Assembly (NCBI RefSeq): GCF_036227205.1
Contig: NZ_CP109442.1
Span: 930,001 to 994,000 of the forward strand
Source of the DNA: Amycolatopsis sp. NBC_01480
GTDB lineage: Bacteria > Actinomycetota > Actinomycetes > Mycobacteriales > Pseudonocardiaceae
Direction: 5' to 3'
Length of the DNA: 64,000 nucleotides
Every line of letters begins with the position of its first letter. Within the stretch, counting starts at the first letter, position 1. The notes under the pieces are model-generated. The model worked only from the letters and a program-made list of their open reading frames with translations, was not told where the DNA came from and did not search any database. This document shows, piece after piece, positions 26,199 to 34,661 of the stretch. The position numbers and the translations under genes were made by a program.

Positions 26199-26761
26199 GC
26201 CTTGACCGTCGCCACGCTCATGAACTGCGCGGCGGCGATTTCCGCGTTCGACAGCCCCTCGCCGACCGCTTCGGCGACGCGTCGTTCGCCTTCGGTGAGA
26301 GCGGCGAGCGCCGAGCGGGCCCGGACCAGCCGGCTCTCGTCGCCGCCGGTCATCCGGGCGATGAGCTTGCGGACGATGGCCGGCGACAGCGTCGGTTCGC
26401 CGGTCGCGGCCCGCCGGATGGCCGCGACCAGGTCGGCCGGCGGGGTGTCCTTGAGCAGGAACCCCTCGGCCCCGGCCCGCAGCGCCCGGCGGACCAGGTC
26501 GTCGGTGTCGAAGGTGGTGAGCACCAGCACCGCGACCGGCAGGTCCCGCAGCCGGGCGGTGGCGGTGACCCCGTCCGTGCCGGGCATCCGCAGGTCCATC
26601 AGCACCACGTCGGCCCGGGTGGACCGGACCAGCTCGACGACGTTCGCGCCGTCGCCCGCCTCGCCCACCACGGTGATGTCCTCGGCGCCGGACAACATGG
26701 TCGTCAGCCCGGCCCGGACCAGCCATTCGTCGTCGACCAGCACTACCCGCACCGGTTCCAT
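26120..26761 (-). CDS. NarL/FixJ-type response regulator
   Basis: A 213-residue regulator. The receiver domain has the acidic VDDE, phospho-Asp in VVLMDLRMPG, Thr in LTTF and Lys in LLKD. The LuxR-type helix-turn-helix (LTEGERRVAEAVGEGLSNAE, then VATVKAYVSRILVKF) follows. The ATG shares one base with the stop of the histidine kinase (TGATG). The HTH has AAAQFMSVATVKAYV, close to consensus. The target is unknown. Confidence 0.9.
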   Translation of the reverse strand: MEPVRVVLVDDEWLVRAGLTTMLSGAEDITVVGEAGDGANVVELVRSTRADVVLMDLRMPGTDGVTATARLRDLPVAVLVLTTFDTDDLVRRALRAGAEGFLLKDTPPADLVAAIRRAATGEPTLSPAIVRKLIARMTGGDESRLVRARSALAALTEGERRVAEAVGEGLSNAEIAAAQFMSVATVKAYVSRILVKFEVANRVQIALLVRDAE

Positions 26762-27960
26762 CAGGCCTCCCAGGGCAGCCACGCCCGCAGCAGATACTCG
26801 TCGCCGGCCGGGCCGTGCTCGAGCCGGCCGCCGGCCAGCGCGGCCCGTTCGGTGAGCCCGGCCAGCCCGGTCCCGGCGCCCGGGATCGGCAGCCCGCCCC
26901 CGGCCGAGGGCAGCGGCTGGCGGACGGCCACCCGCACCCCCGGGCCGGCCGCCCCGCCGACGGTCACCGTGACCGGCCGGCCGGGCGCGTGCTTGCGGGC
27001 GTTGGTGAGTCCTTCCTGGACGATCCGGTACGCGGTACTGCCGACCAGCCCGGAAATCGTTGCCAGCGCGGGGGTTTCGGGCATCTCCAGGCGTACGGCC
27101 GTGCCCGCCTGCCGTGCTTCGGCCACGAGGTCCGGCACGCGGTCGAGCGCCGGGGCGCGGAGCCCGGAGTCGTCCGCCGGGTCCTCGCGGAGCAGGCCGA
27201 TGACCTCCCGCAAGTCGATCAGCATCTGGTGGGCGCCGCTGCGGATGATGCCCGCGGCGCGGGAGATCTCGGCCTCGGACGCGGCGGGATTGAATTCGAG
27301 CGCGCCCGCGTGCACGCTCAGCAGCGACATCCGGTGTGCCAGGACGTCGTGCATCTCGCGGGCCAGCCGGGTGCGTTCCAGCCGGCGCGCCTCGACCAGC
27401 CGGCCGGCGTGCTCCTCCTCGACCAGCCGGGCACGATCGGCGAGCGAGACCAGCAGCTGCCGCCGGGCGCGGACCAGCCGGCCCAGCCCCACGAGCACGG
27501 CGGTGGCCAGCACCCCGATGGTCGTGCCGGCCCACAACGGCACGTCGGCCGACTGCCGGGTGAAGGTGGCCACGACCGAGGTGACCACGCCGAGCCCGGC
27601 CACCCACACGACCACCCGCGGCCGGCAGTGCACCGCCGCGAAGAACGTCGCCACCCCCGCCGCACCGCCGACCGTCAGCGAGACCGCCGAAAGCCCCACC
27701 AGCACCAACGCGAGCGCGGCCGGCCACCGGCGCCGCAGCAGCAGCGCGGCGCACCCCACCCCGCCCAGCACCAGATCGACCACATCGGCCGAGCTGATCC
27801 CGCCGAACAGCGACGGCAGCAAGCCGAGCAGCCCGACCACGACGGCGATCAGGATCCCGGTCACGTCGACCACGACATCCCGGACCGACCGCCCCCGCCC
27901 GCGCCCGGGATCCACGTCCGCCCACAGCGATCCGGGCAGCCACTGCCAGAAAATCGGCAC
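26761..27960 (-). CDS. NarL-type sensor histidine kinase
   Basis: About 399 residues with several membrane helices in the first 150 residues, a HisKA_3 dimerisation domain (RLAREMHDVLAHRMSLLSVH, phospho-His in MHD) and an HATPase domain (EGLTNARKHAP and GTGLAGLTERAALAGG). The start is the GTG with GGGGAGG just upstream; GTGs at 27999 and 28038 are alternatives. It is translationally coupled to the response regulator. Such DesK/LiaS-like kinases often sense envelope stress, but the signal cannot be read here. Confidence 0.85.
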   Translation of the reverse strand: MPIFWQWLPGSLWADVDPGRGRGRSVRDVVVDVTGILIAVVVGLLGLLPSLFGGISSADVVDLVLGGVGCAALLLRRRWPAALALVLVGLSAVSLTVGGAAGVATFFAAVHCRPRVVVWVAGLGVVTSVVATFTRQSADVPLWAGTTIGVLATAVLVGLGRLVRARRQLLVSLADRARLVEEEHAGRLVEARRLERTRLAREMHDVLAHRMSLLSVHAGALEFNPAASEAEISRAAGIIRSGAHQMLIDLREVIGLLREDPADDSGLRAPALDRVPDLVAEARQAGTAVRLEMPETPALATISGLVGSTAYRIVQEGLTNARKHAPGRPVTVTVGGAAGPGVRVAVRQPLPSAGGGLPIPGAGTGLAGLTERAALAGGRLEHGPAGDEYLLRAWLPWEA

Positions 27961-28303
27961 ACCCTCCCCGTTCCCCGATCCCGGCGGCTTCGTGATTACC
28001 GGGCACTCCCGCCATCTTCGGCCCCGGGCCGGTGCCACGTGAAGGGAGATCGACCAAAGTCGATCCGATCCGCTACCTGTGGGGGATCGGGGGCCATCCC
28101 TGCGGCGCGGTTTCGGGAGTCGCCAGCGCCCCGGCAGTGGTCAGGTCACCATGCCTGCGGGTGACCGCTTGCGACGGCAGCCGGAATGTCCGAAATGGCC
28201 GGGCCAGGATCGGGTCATTCTGCCTGGCCCATCTCCCGCGACCAGCTGTGGTGACCTTCCGGCCGATGAGCGCGGCAGCGATCGTCCTTTGTGGACCAGG
28301 TGC
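27961..28303. other. Non-coding gap upstream of the kinase
   Basis: Several short frames overlap here without a recognisable product. The kinase promoter should lie in the first part. A perfect hairpin closes the region at 28304. Confidence 0.4.
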
Positions 28304-28352
28304 AGTGAATGCGGCGGTTGGTGCGTCCAGCGCACCAACCGCCGCATTCACT
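28304..28352. repeat. Perfect 22-bp inverted repeat (hairpin)
   Basis: Two perfectly complementary 22-base arms (28304-28325 and 28331-28352, starting AGTGAATGCGGCGG) enclose a five-base loop TCCAG. It is not inside a gene. It is about 190 bases after the stop of the oxidoreductase gene on the minus strand and more than 300 bases upstream of the kinase start. It could end transcription in both directions or be a dispersed palindromic repeat. The remaining stretch to 28542 shows no gene. Confidence 0.8.
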
Positions 28353-28542
28353 CCATCGGAAACGCTGTTTTTCTGTGGCGTGTGGGGCGTCTGATGCTGC
28401 TGGTGTCATCGAGGCGAAAGGGGCGCCCCGCGCACGCTCGCTCCAACCCGAGATCGCCGGTGAATCCGAGACGTGGCCTGAAGCCGCCGTTCGGGCTGAC
28501 CACGACGTAGAATCCACACAATCGCAGAACACCAGGCATTGC

Positions 28543-29466
28543 TCAGGCGACCTTGATGACCACCTTGCCTGCGCTGTGACCACTTTCCACAGCCGCGAGT
28601 GCAGCCGGAGCGTCCGAAAGCGGATAGGTCGCGGTGATCACCGAGGCAAGCACACCGTCGAGGGCCAGCCGAGCCGAGCGTTCCAGGTTCGCGCGGTCCA
28701 GGCGGCGCTCGACGAAACGCCCGCCGATCTCGGGGACCGACTGGTCTCCCACGGCGATGACGTTGCGGGGCTCGCGTGCCAGCGGGGCGACCGTCCTCAG
28801 CGAAGTACCGCCGACCAGGTCGACGATGCCGTCGAAGCCGTCCGGGACCAGGTCGCGGGCTGCAGCGACCACGTCGTCGGCGGTGTAGTCCAGGAACTGC
28901 GCCCCGACGGCCTCGGCGTGCTCGCGCTTGGCGGCGCTCCCGGTGCCGATCACCCGCAGCCCGCGCCCGGCGGCCAGCCGCGCGACGGCGAGGCCGACGC
29001 CGCCCCCGACGCCGTTGACCAGGACCGTGGCCCCGGCCGGGAGGTCGAGCTGGTCGAGCGCGTCCACCGCGGTCGTCCCGGCGATGGGCAGCGTCGCCGC
29101 CACGGTCGTGGACAGGCCCGCCGGGATGCGCGCGGTGTTCGGCGCGGAGAGCACCGTCGTCTCGGCGTACGTGCCGCCGCCGGTGAGTGCGAAGCCGAAG
29201 ACCGCGTCACCCACCTCGAGCCCGTCGACGTCCTCGCCCCGGGCGAGCACCGTTCCGGCGGCCTCCACGCCGAGTACCCGCGGGAACGGCCGCCCGCCGT
29301 CGAGCCCGGGGACCAGGCCCGCGCGCAGCAGGTGGTCGAGCGGGTTCACGCCGGCGACGTCGACCCGGATCAGCACCTCACCGCGGCCCGGGACGGGATC
29401 GGGACGGTCGAACAACTCCTGCACCTCGGGCCCGCCGAACCTGCCGAAACCCCACGCCTGCCCCAT
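28543..29466 (-). CDS. Zinc-free MDR oxidoreductase (quinone oxidoreductase type)
   Basis: A 307-residue medium-chain reductase. The N-terminal GroES-like domain has GVNPLDHLLRAG and lacks the catalytic Cys and the structural zinc cysteines. The Rossmann domain has the NADPH motif VLVNGVGGGVGLAVARLA. This is the NADPH:quinone oxidoreductase / enoyl reductase-like group, which reduces quinones or reactive enones. The start follows GGGAGG at a ten-base spacing; the frame continues upstream without support. A MerR regulator lies just upstream on the same strand and may control it. Confidence 0.85.
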   Translation of the reverse strand: MGQAWGFGRFGGPEVQELFDRPDPVPGRGEVLIRVDVAGVNPLDHLLRAGLVPGLDGGRPFPRVLGVEAAGTVLARGEDVDGLEVGDAVFGFALTGGGTYAETTVLSAPNTARIPAGLSTTVAATLPIAGTTAVDALDQLDLPAGATVLVNGVGGGVGLAVARLAAGRGLRVIGTGSAAKREHAEAVGAQFLDYTADDVVAAARDLVPDGFDGIVDLVGGTSLRTVAPLAREPRNVIAVGDQSVPEIGGRFVERRLDRANLERSARLALDGVLASVITATYPLSDAPAALAAVESGHSAGKVVIKVA

Positions 29467-29593
29467 TTTCCGCCGCCTCCCGGATGACCGGGCCCGGCGC
29501 TTCCGGGCCCTGCGGCCATCCTGACCGCTGACACCGATGTCAAAGGCAACCGGCTGAGGCACAGGTCACAGGGTCAGCCAGGCTCAGACAGGG

Positions 29594-29983
29594 TCACGCG
29601 GACTGCGCCACCGGTTCCGCGGCCATCCCCGCCCGATGCCGGCTGTTGGCCTTGATCAGCACGTCGAGCGCCGCCCGGGTCTCGAGCAGGTGCGCGATGT
29701 CGGCGTCGATCCGGTCGCGCTCGCGCACCATCGTCGCGTACGCCGAATCGACGACGTCCGCGTCGGCCGGAGTCTCCACACACGGCAGCACCGACGCGAT
29801 CACCCGGCTCGACATGCCCGCGTCGAACAGCTGCCGGATGAGCGAGACTCGCTGGACCTCGTCCTCGGAATAGTGCCGCTGCCCGGTGTCCGAGCGCGAG
29901 CTGGTCAAAAGGCCCTGCGCTTCGTAGTACCGCAAGGAGCGCGGACTCACACCCGTGCGCTTGGACAGCTCCCCGATCCGCAT
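29594..29983 (-). CDS. MerR-family regulator
   Basis: A 129-residue MerR protein with the full N-terminal winged helix (MRIGELSKRTGVSPRSLRYY, then GQRHYSEDEVQRVSLIRQL) and a dimerisation helix. One cysteine (VLPCVETP) lies just before the helix; no clear metal-binding pair follows, so a redox or drug ligand is more likely than a metal. It sits 127 bases upstream of the quinone oxidoreductase gene on the same strand, its likely target. Confidence 0.85.
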   Translation of the reverse strand: MRIGELSKRTGVSPRSLRYYEAQGLLTSSRSDTGQRHYSEDEVQRVSLIRQLFDAGMSSRVIASVLPCVETPADADVVDSAYATMVRERDRIDADIAHLLETRAALDVLIKANSRHRAGMAAEPVAQSA

Positions 29984-30219
29984 TCCCCGAGCCTACGCCG
30001 ATCGCTGGGAAGAATTCGTGCGGGAATGGCAGCACTTCTCCCGAGTGCGCGAACTGGCCGGCCATTACGTCGCCGATGGGAATGGCTCACCGAATTGGAC
30101 GGTAGACCAGCCGTCGCGGTTCGCCGGTGGGCTCTGGTTCACCCCGTCCCCGACGGCCGGACCGTGACGCTCGGGTCTGCGCGGGCGGCTCCGAACTCGG
30201 CGAGATCCGGCTCCTCGAC

Positions 30220-30480
30220 GTCGCGACCGGAGCCCGGCTGCCGGACCGCTTCGCCCTTCGCACGCGCCACGACGACGTCACCGGCAGCACGAGCTTGGTA
30301 CTTTCCTTGGCGGATAAGCAAACACGCCAGCTGACGTCTCCGGCGGCGTAGAGCCACCCGTCGCCGATCGGCTCGCCATCGTCCCCGACGAACCGCATCG
30401 TGTGCCGCTATCGCGACGAGCGGCTCGTCGGCTTCGATCTGCTCACCGGTGGTGAGGGTGACCGACACCGTCGTACGCAG
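30220..30480 (-). pseudogene. Fragment of a pyridine-nucleotide-disulfide oxidoreductase
   Basis: On the minus strand one frame gives SVTLTTGEQIEADEPLVAIA. A second frame gives VGDDGEPIGDGWLYAAGDVSW. The first frame then returns with RQGKYQARAAGDVVVARAKG. Together they match the FAD-binding tail of dihydrolipoamide dehydrogenase-like enzymes (DGWLYAVGDVNGRALLTHQGKYQAR). Two frameshifts, and the loss of everything else, make it a relic. The stretch 29984-30219 has no clear gene. Confidence 0.55.
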
Positions 30481-30491
30481 TGGTCTTCGTG

Positions 30492-31052
30492 TCAGTTCAC
30501 CTTCGCGGAGCGGCCGAGGCGGATCGCCGAGACGAGGAAGAAGATGCCGCCGAGCACGGCGTAACCGGCGACGGTGGAGAGCGAGGGGTTCGGCGCGCCG
30601 GCGCTGAGGATGAAGTTCGCGCCGGCCAGCACGGAGATGCCGCCGCTGAGGATCATCGGCCACTGGCCGCCCAGCTTGCGGCGGGTGAGGGCCACGATCA
30701 GCTGGATCAGCCCGGCGATGATCGCCCAGGCGCCCCAGACGCGCAGGACCGCCGGCACCCCGGAGGCGGCGGCGATGCCCAGGCCGATGGCCGCCAGCAG
30801 GCTGATCGCCATGTTCACGTACAGCCCGCGGGCCGACCCGGTGGCGCGCGACGAGCGGGAGTCCACGACCGCCGCCCCGACGTCGAACAGCGGGTACAGC
30901 ACCACCAGCGCGACGCCGATCGGCCCGACCTCCGACTTCGAGGTGACGAACAGCAGAACCGCCCAGACGATGGCGAATCCGAACCGCACGAAGTACAGCC
31001 GGCGCAGCGCCGACGCGATTCCTCCGACGGCGGGTGAGTCAACGGTGGTCAC
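30492..31052 (-). CDS. HdeD/DUF308-like membrane protein
   Basis: A 186-residue protein with six predicted membrane helices and paired half-repeats (FAIVWAVLLFVTS, then VLYPLFDVGAAVVDSRSS, and later ILSGGISVLAGANFILSAG). This fits HdeD/DUF308-type inner-membrane proteins, often induced by acid or other stress; the molecular role is not known. The GTG start has AAAGGA upstream. Two TetR-type operator copies and a TTGACA box lie upstream, and the TetR gene lies beyond them on the same strand. Confidence 0.75.
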   Translation of the reverse strand: MTTVDSPAVGGIASALRRLYFVRFGFAIVWAVLLFVTSKSEVGPIGVALVVLYPLFDVGAAVVDSRSSRATGSARGLYVNMAISLLAAIGLGIAAASGVPAVLRVWGAWAIIAGLIQLIVALTRRKLGGQWPMILSGGISVLAGANFILSAGAPNPSLSTVAGYAVLGGIFFLVSAIRLGRSAKVN

Positions 31053-31103
31053 GATGATTCCTTTCGAGGTGCTGTTGAGGAGTGCCTGCGCGGTTCGACA
31101 GCG

Positions 31104-31120
31104 AGACCGAACGTTCTATC
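31104..31120. promoter_or_regulatory. TetR-type operator, copy 1
   Basis: AGACCGAACGTTCTATC contains the perfect palindrome GAACGTTC at 31109-31116. It lies downstream of the predicted -10 of the HdeD-like gene and is repeated 52 bases away. Confidence 0.6.
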
Positions 31121-31127
31121 CGAGATC

Positions 31128-31156
31128 AGCATGGCGGCTCGGCCAAACCTTGTCAA
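31128..31156 (-). promoter_or_regulatory. Candidate promoter of the HdeD-like gene
   Basis: On the minus strand TTGACA (31156-31151) is followed, 17 bases on, by CATGCT (31133-31128). The pair lies between two operator copies, so a bound TetR protein would block it. The -10 match is weak. Confidence 0.4.
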
Positions 31157-31172
31157 GACAGAACGTTCTATC
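31156..31172. promoter_or_regulatory. TetR-type operator, copy 2
   Basis: AGACAGAACGTTCTATC matches copy 1 at 16 of 17 positions, with GAACGTTC at 31161-31168. The wider site is nearly symmetric (GAyAGAACGTTCTrTC). It abuts the -35 of the HdeD-like gene. Confidence 0.6.
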
Positions 31173-31399
31173 TCCTACGTGGCTCACCATGGAGCACTAC
31201 GAGTCCGCTCGTTGCCGGCACTCCTCCAGGATCGCGAACCGCGAGTTGGTGCGCGCGAGCCTGGACAGACCGGCCGGGGATCCGTGCCTGCGTCACCGGC
31301 CACCGCACGGCGCCCGGCGGCATCGCTCAGATTCTCTGCCGCCTTCAGGACGTCTCCGCTCCCGCGGTCGTCACATCCGGAACAGCGCGGTAGCGCCGA

Positions 31400-31975
31400 T
31401 CACCGCCGCTGCAGGATTCCCTCGACGCCTTCGAGGAAGGCGTCGCAGACCTCGGCCGGGTCCGACAGGCAGCCCGCCACCATCGCGCCGTCTCGCAGCA
31501 TCACGAAGTGCCGGCCCGCGGACTCCGGCGGCGTCTCGCCGACCTGCGCGAGCACGTCCGTGACGGTGCCGCGGAACCACTCCCGGTGGGCGAGGACGGC
31601 CTGGTGCACGGGATGCTTGGGGTCCGGGTACTCCGCGACCGCGTTGAGGAAGGCGCAGCCGCGGAAGTGGGCCGACCGGATGCCCTCGGCAATCGACTTC
31701 GCGATGGCTCGCAGGGTGTCGGCCGGCGGCAGGCCACCGGCGAGGGCCTTGTCGATCCCTTCGCGCTCCATCTCGTGGACGCCCTGCAGATACGCGACGA
31801 CAAGGTCTTCCTTACCGGGAAAGTGCCGGTAAAGCGTGGCGCGGGTGACCTTCGCCTCCGCGACGATCCGGTCGATCCCCACAGAGTGCAGGCCCTCGGC
31901 GTAGAAGATGCGGGTGGCCGTCGCGAGCAGCCTCGACCGCGCTTCGGAGACCTGGCCTCGAGAGTTGCGCACCAT
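31400..31975 (-). CDS. TetR-family repressor
   Basis: A 191-residue regulator with an N-terminal helix-turn-helix (SRLLATATRIFYAEGLHSVG, then EAKVTRATLYRHFPGKEDLV) and a C-terminal ligand domain. The start is the ATG reading MVRNSRGQ; the frame opens 13 codons earlier. It is immediately upstream of the operator pair and the HdeD-like gene, its most likely target. Its own upstream region has AGAGAACGGTCGG, only loosely like the operator. Confidence 0.85.
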   Translation of the reverse strand: MVRNSRGQVSEARSRLLATATRIFYAEGLHSVGIDRIVAEAKVTRATLYRHFPGKEDLVVAYLQGVHEMEREGIDKALAGGLPPADTLRAIAKSIAEGIRSAHFRGCAFLNAVAEYPDPKHPVHQAVLAHREWFRGTVTDVLAQVGETPPESAGRHFVMLRDGAMVAGCLSDPAEVCDAFLEGVEGILQRR

Positions 31976-32508
31976 CCGGTCAAGTCTAACAGAGAGAACG
32001 GTCGGTATTCCCACTCCGACGAGCTACCGTTTGCGGTCCGAGGCGAACATCGCGGTGACGCCGTCGAGCGCGCCCTGGGCGGCGACCCACGCTCCGCCAC
32101 AATCCCGCGGTGGCCGGCTCAAGCACCGATCGCGCACGGCGCGCCATGCTCGAACGGCGCCGTTCATACGCGGCTGTGCGGCCGGTCCCACACGCCGGAG
32201 GGCTTGCCGAAACCACGGGCCCGCGGATTAGACTGCGGCCATGCCCCTCACCGTCCGCTTCGCCCGTGGCCGCCGGCCGCGCGGCTGCCAGGCGCCCGCG
32301 CGGCGCGTGCGCGGGCGTCGGGTGCGGTACGCGATCGGCTCCGAGGCGGGCCAGGTCGACGGGATGCGATGGCAGTGTGCGCCGCGCGTCGCGTGGGACC
32401 GCTGAGGGACGTTTTCCCGGCTGGCCCCGCGTGTTCGTGCGCTCTGGTGAACCCACACCCGCCACGAACCGCCCGTGACTGACGTCTCGGGTCAGGAGCA
32501 CATCTGCC
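31976..32508. other. Non-coding gap before trpB
   Basis: No protein family was recognised on either strand over more than 500 bases. Open frames are long only because of the high G+C content. The promoter of the trpBA pair should lie near the right end. No Trp-rich leader peptide, T-box or terminator/antiterminator pair was identified. Confidence 0.4.
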
Positions 32509-33738
32509 ATGAAAAACGAATTCTTCTTCCCGGCCGCGCCGGGAACCCTTCCCGACGCCGCGGGCTACTTCGGCGCCTTCGGCGGCCAGTTCGTCCCCCA
32601 GGCGCTGGTCGCCGCCATCGACCAGGTCGCCGCCGAGTACGAGCGGGCCAAGACTGATCCCGCCTTCGTCGCCCGGTTCGAGGACCTGCTCGCGCATTAC
32701 GTCGGACGCCCGAGCGCGCTCACTGAGGTGCCGCGGTTCGCCGCGCACGCCGGCGGCGCGCGGGTGTTCCTCAAGCGCGAAGACCTGAACCACACCGGCT
32801 CGCACAAGGTCAACAACGCGCTCGGCCAGGCGTTGCTGGCCGTGCGGATGGGCAAGACCCGTGTGATCGCCGAGACCGGCGCGGGCTCGCATGGCGTGGC
32901 CACCGCCACCGCCTGCGCGCTGACCGGCCTCGCCTGCACCGTCTACATGGGAGAGACGGACATGCGGCGCCAGGCGGTGAACGTCGCGCGCATGGAACTG
33001 CTCGGCGCCGAGGTCGTCCCGGTGACCTCAGGGTCGCGCACCCTGAAGGACGCCATCAACGAGACGTTCCGCGACTGGGTCGCGCACGTGGACAACACGC
33101 ACTACCTGTTCGGCACGGTCGCCGGGCCGCATCCGTTCCCCGCGATGATCCGCGATTTCCAACGCGTCATCGGCGTCGAAGCGCGCCGCCAACTGCTGGC
33201 CCGGACCGGACGGCTGCCGGACGCGGCCATCGCCTGTGTCGGCGGTGGGTCCAACGCGATCGGCCTGTTCCACGCGTTCCTCAACGACCCCGGCGTGCGC
33301 TTGATCGGCTGCGAGGCGGCCGGGCACGGCGTGCGCAGCGGGAAACACGCGGCGTCGCTCTCGGCTGGCGAACCCGGTGTCCTGCATGGCTCCCGCTCGT
33401 ACGTCCTGCAGGACGACGAAGGCCAGATCCTCGAAGCCTGGTCGATCTCGGCCGGGCTCGACTACCCCGGCGTCGGCCCCGAACACGCGCACCTGCACGA
33501 TTCCGGCCGCGCCGAATACCGCCCGGTCACGGACGACGCCGCGATGCACGCGTTCCGGCTGCTCGCTTCGACCGAGGGCATCGTCCCGGCGATCGAGAGC
33601 GCGCACGCGCTGGCCGGGGCCCTCGACGCCGGCGCCGAACTCGGCCCGGACGCCGTCATCCTGGTGAACCTTTCCGGGCGCGGGGACAAGGATCTCGACA
33701 CGGCAGCCGTCCACTTCGGACTGGAGGTCGCGCGATGA
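32509..33738 (+). CDS. trpB: Tryptophan synthase beta chain
   Basis: A 409-residue PLP enzyme that joins indole and serine. It has the PLP lysine in [11 protein letters not shown], the phosphate loop [10 protein letters not shown] and the ring-nitrogen Ser in NLSGRGDKD. The substrate-carboxylate loop, normally ETGAGQHG, reads ETGAGSHG: the usual Gln is Ser. The COMM region ([19 protein letters not shown]) is normal. GGAG lies 12 bases upstream of the ATG. trpA overlaps its stop by four bases. No other trp gene is nearby, so this is probably a second, dedicated trpBA set. Confidence 0.93.
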   Translation: MKNEFFFPAAPGTLPDAAGYFGAFGGQFVPQALVAAIDQVAAEYERAKTDPAFVARFEDLLAHYVGRPSALTEVPRFAAHAGGARVFLKREDLNHTGSHKVNNALGQALLAVRMGKTRVIAETGAGSHGVATATACALTGLACTVYMGETDMRRQAVNVARMELLGAEVVPVTSGSRTLKDAINETFRDWVAHVDNTHYLFGTVAGPHPFPAMIRDFQRVIGVEARRQLLARTGRLPDAAIACVGGGSNAIGLFHAFLNDPGVRLIGCEAAGHGVRSGKHAASLSAGEPGVLHGSRSYVLQDDEGQILEAWSISAGLDYPGVGPEHAHLHDSGRAEYRPVTDDAAMHAFRLLASTEGIVPAIESAHALAGALDAGAELGPDAVILVNLSGRGDKDLDTAAVHFGLEVAR

Positions 33739-34544
33739 GCGGGAACCTGCGGTTGCTCACCGACACGCTCGCCCAGGCGAAACGAGCCGGCCGGGCCGCG
33801 CTCATCGCCTACCTGCCGGCCGGCTTCCCCACCGTCGAAGGCGGGATCGACGCGCTCCGGGCGACCCTCGACGCGGGCGCGGACATCGTCGAAGTCGGCC
33901 TGCCGCACAGCGACCCGGTGCTGGACGGGCCGGTCATCCAGACCGCCGACGATCTCGCGCTGCGCGGCGGAGTCCGGATCGCGGACGTCCTGCGCACGGT
34001 GCGTGAGGTCCACGCCGCCACGGGCAAGCCGGTGCTGGTGATGTCGTACTGGAATCCGGTGTCCCGCTACGGCGTCGAGCGGTTCGCCCGTGAGCTGGCC
34101 GCGGCCGGCGGCGCGGGGTGTGTGCTGCCGGATCTGCCGGTGGCCGAGTCGGTCTTGTGGCGCCGACACGCCGTGGAGCACGAGCTGGCCACCGTGTTCG
34201 TGGTCGCGCCGAGCAGCACGGAGGCGCGGCTGGCGGAAACCGCCGCGGCCGGGACCGGGTTCGTCTACGCGTCCGCGCTGATGGGCGTCACCGGAACCCG
34301 TGCGGCGGTGGACGAAGCCGCCGCCGTCCTGGTGAGCCGGCTCCGCGGTCTCACCGAGCTGCCGGTCTGCGTCGGCATGGGCGTGGCGGACGCGAGCCAG
34401 GCCGCCGAGGTCGCCGGTTTCGCGGACGGGGTGATCGTCGGGTCGGCCCTCGTCGGAACCCTGCTCGATCCGGCTCGGGGAACGGCCGCGCTCGAACAGC
34501 TCACCGGACAGCTCGCGGCCGGGGTGCGCGTCCCCACCGCCTGA
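33735..34544 (+). CDS. trpA: Tryptophan synthase alpha chain
   Basis: A 269-residue TIM barrel that cleaves indole-3-glycerol phosphate to indole. The catalytic Glu is in [10 protein letters not shown] and the catalytic Asp in DGPVIQ. The [14 protein letters not shown] and IVGSALVG phosphate-binding loops are present. The start overlaps the stop of trpB (ATGA), so the two chains are made in equal amounts. An indole source is implied, but trpC, trpD and trpE are not in the window. Confidence 0.93.
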   Translation: MSGNLRLLTDTLAQAKRAGRAALIAYLPAGFPTVEGGIDALRATLDAGADIVEVGLPHSDPVLDGPVIQTADDLALRGGVRIADVLRTVREVHAATGKPVLVMSYWNPVSRYGVERFARELAAAGGAGCVLPDLPVAESVLWRRHAVEHELATVFVVAPSSTEARLAETAAAGTGFVYASALMGVTGTRAAVDEAAAVLVSRLRGLTELPVCVGMGVADASQAAEVAGFADGVIVGSALVGTLLDPARGTAALEQLTGQLAAGVRVPTA

Positions 34545-34587
34545 GCGGTTGCCGGGCTCGCGCTGCGGTGGGGCGGGCCCGGCAGCT

Positions 34588-34622
34588 ACTTGTACAGACA
34601 CAATCGACCAGGCTGGACAAGT
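34588..34622. promoter_or_regulatory. Inverted repeat between trpA and gntR
   Basis: ACTTGTACAG (34588-34597) and CTGGACAAGT (34613-34622) are inverted copies matching at nine of ten positions, separated by 15 bases. The site lies 40 bases upstream of the GntR gene. It could be its operator or a weak terminator for trpA; there is no GC-rich stem, so an operator is favoured. Confidence 0.4.
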
Positions 34623-34661
34623 CAACGCCCGGAACCGGCGGCCGGGCCTTAGCCTGGGCGC

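Noticed and set aside
8571..28042. A secondary-metabolite cluster around the P450 and methyltransferases
   Set aside because: No polyketide, peptide, terpene or RiPP core enzyme is present, and the genes are in separate transcription units.
29984..30219. A plus-strand WD40-like fragment (IRLLDVATGARLPDR)
   Set aside because: It is short and lies opposite the better-supported oxidoreductase relic, without further repeats.
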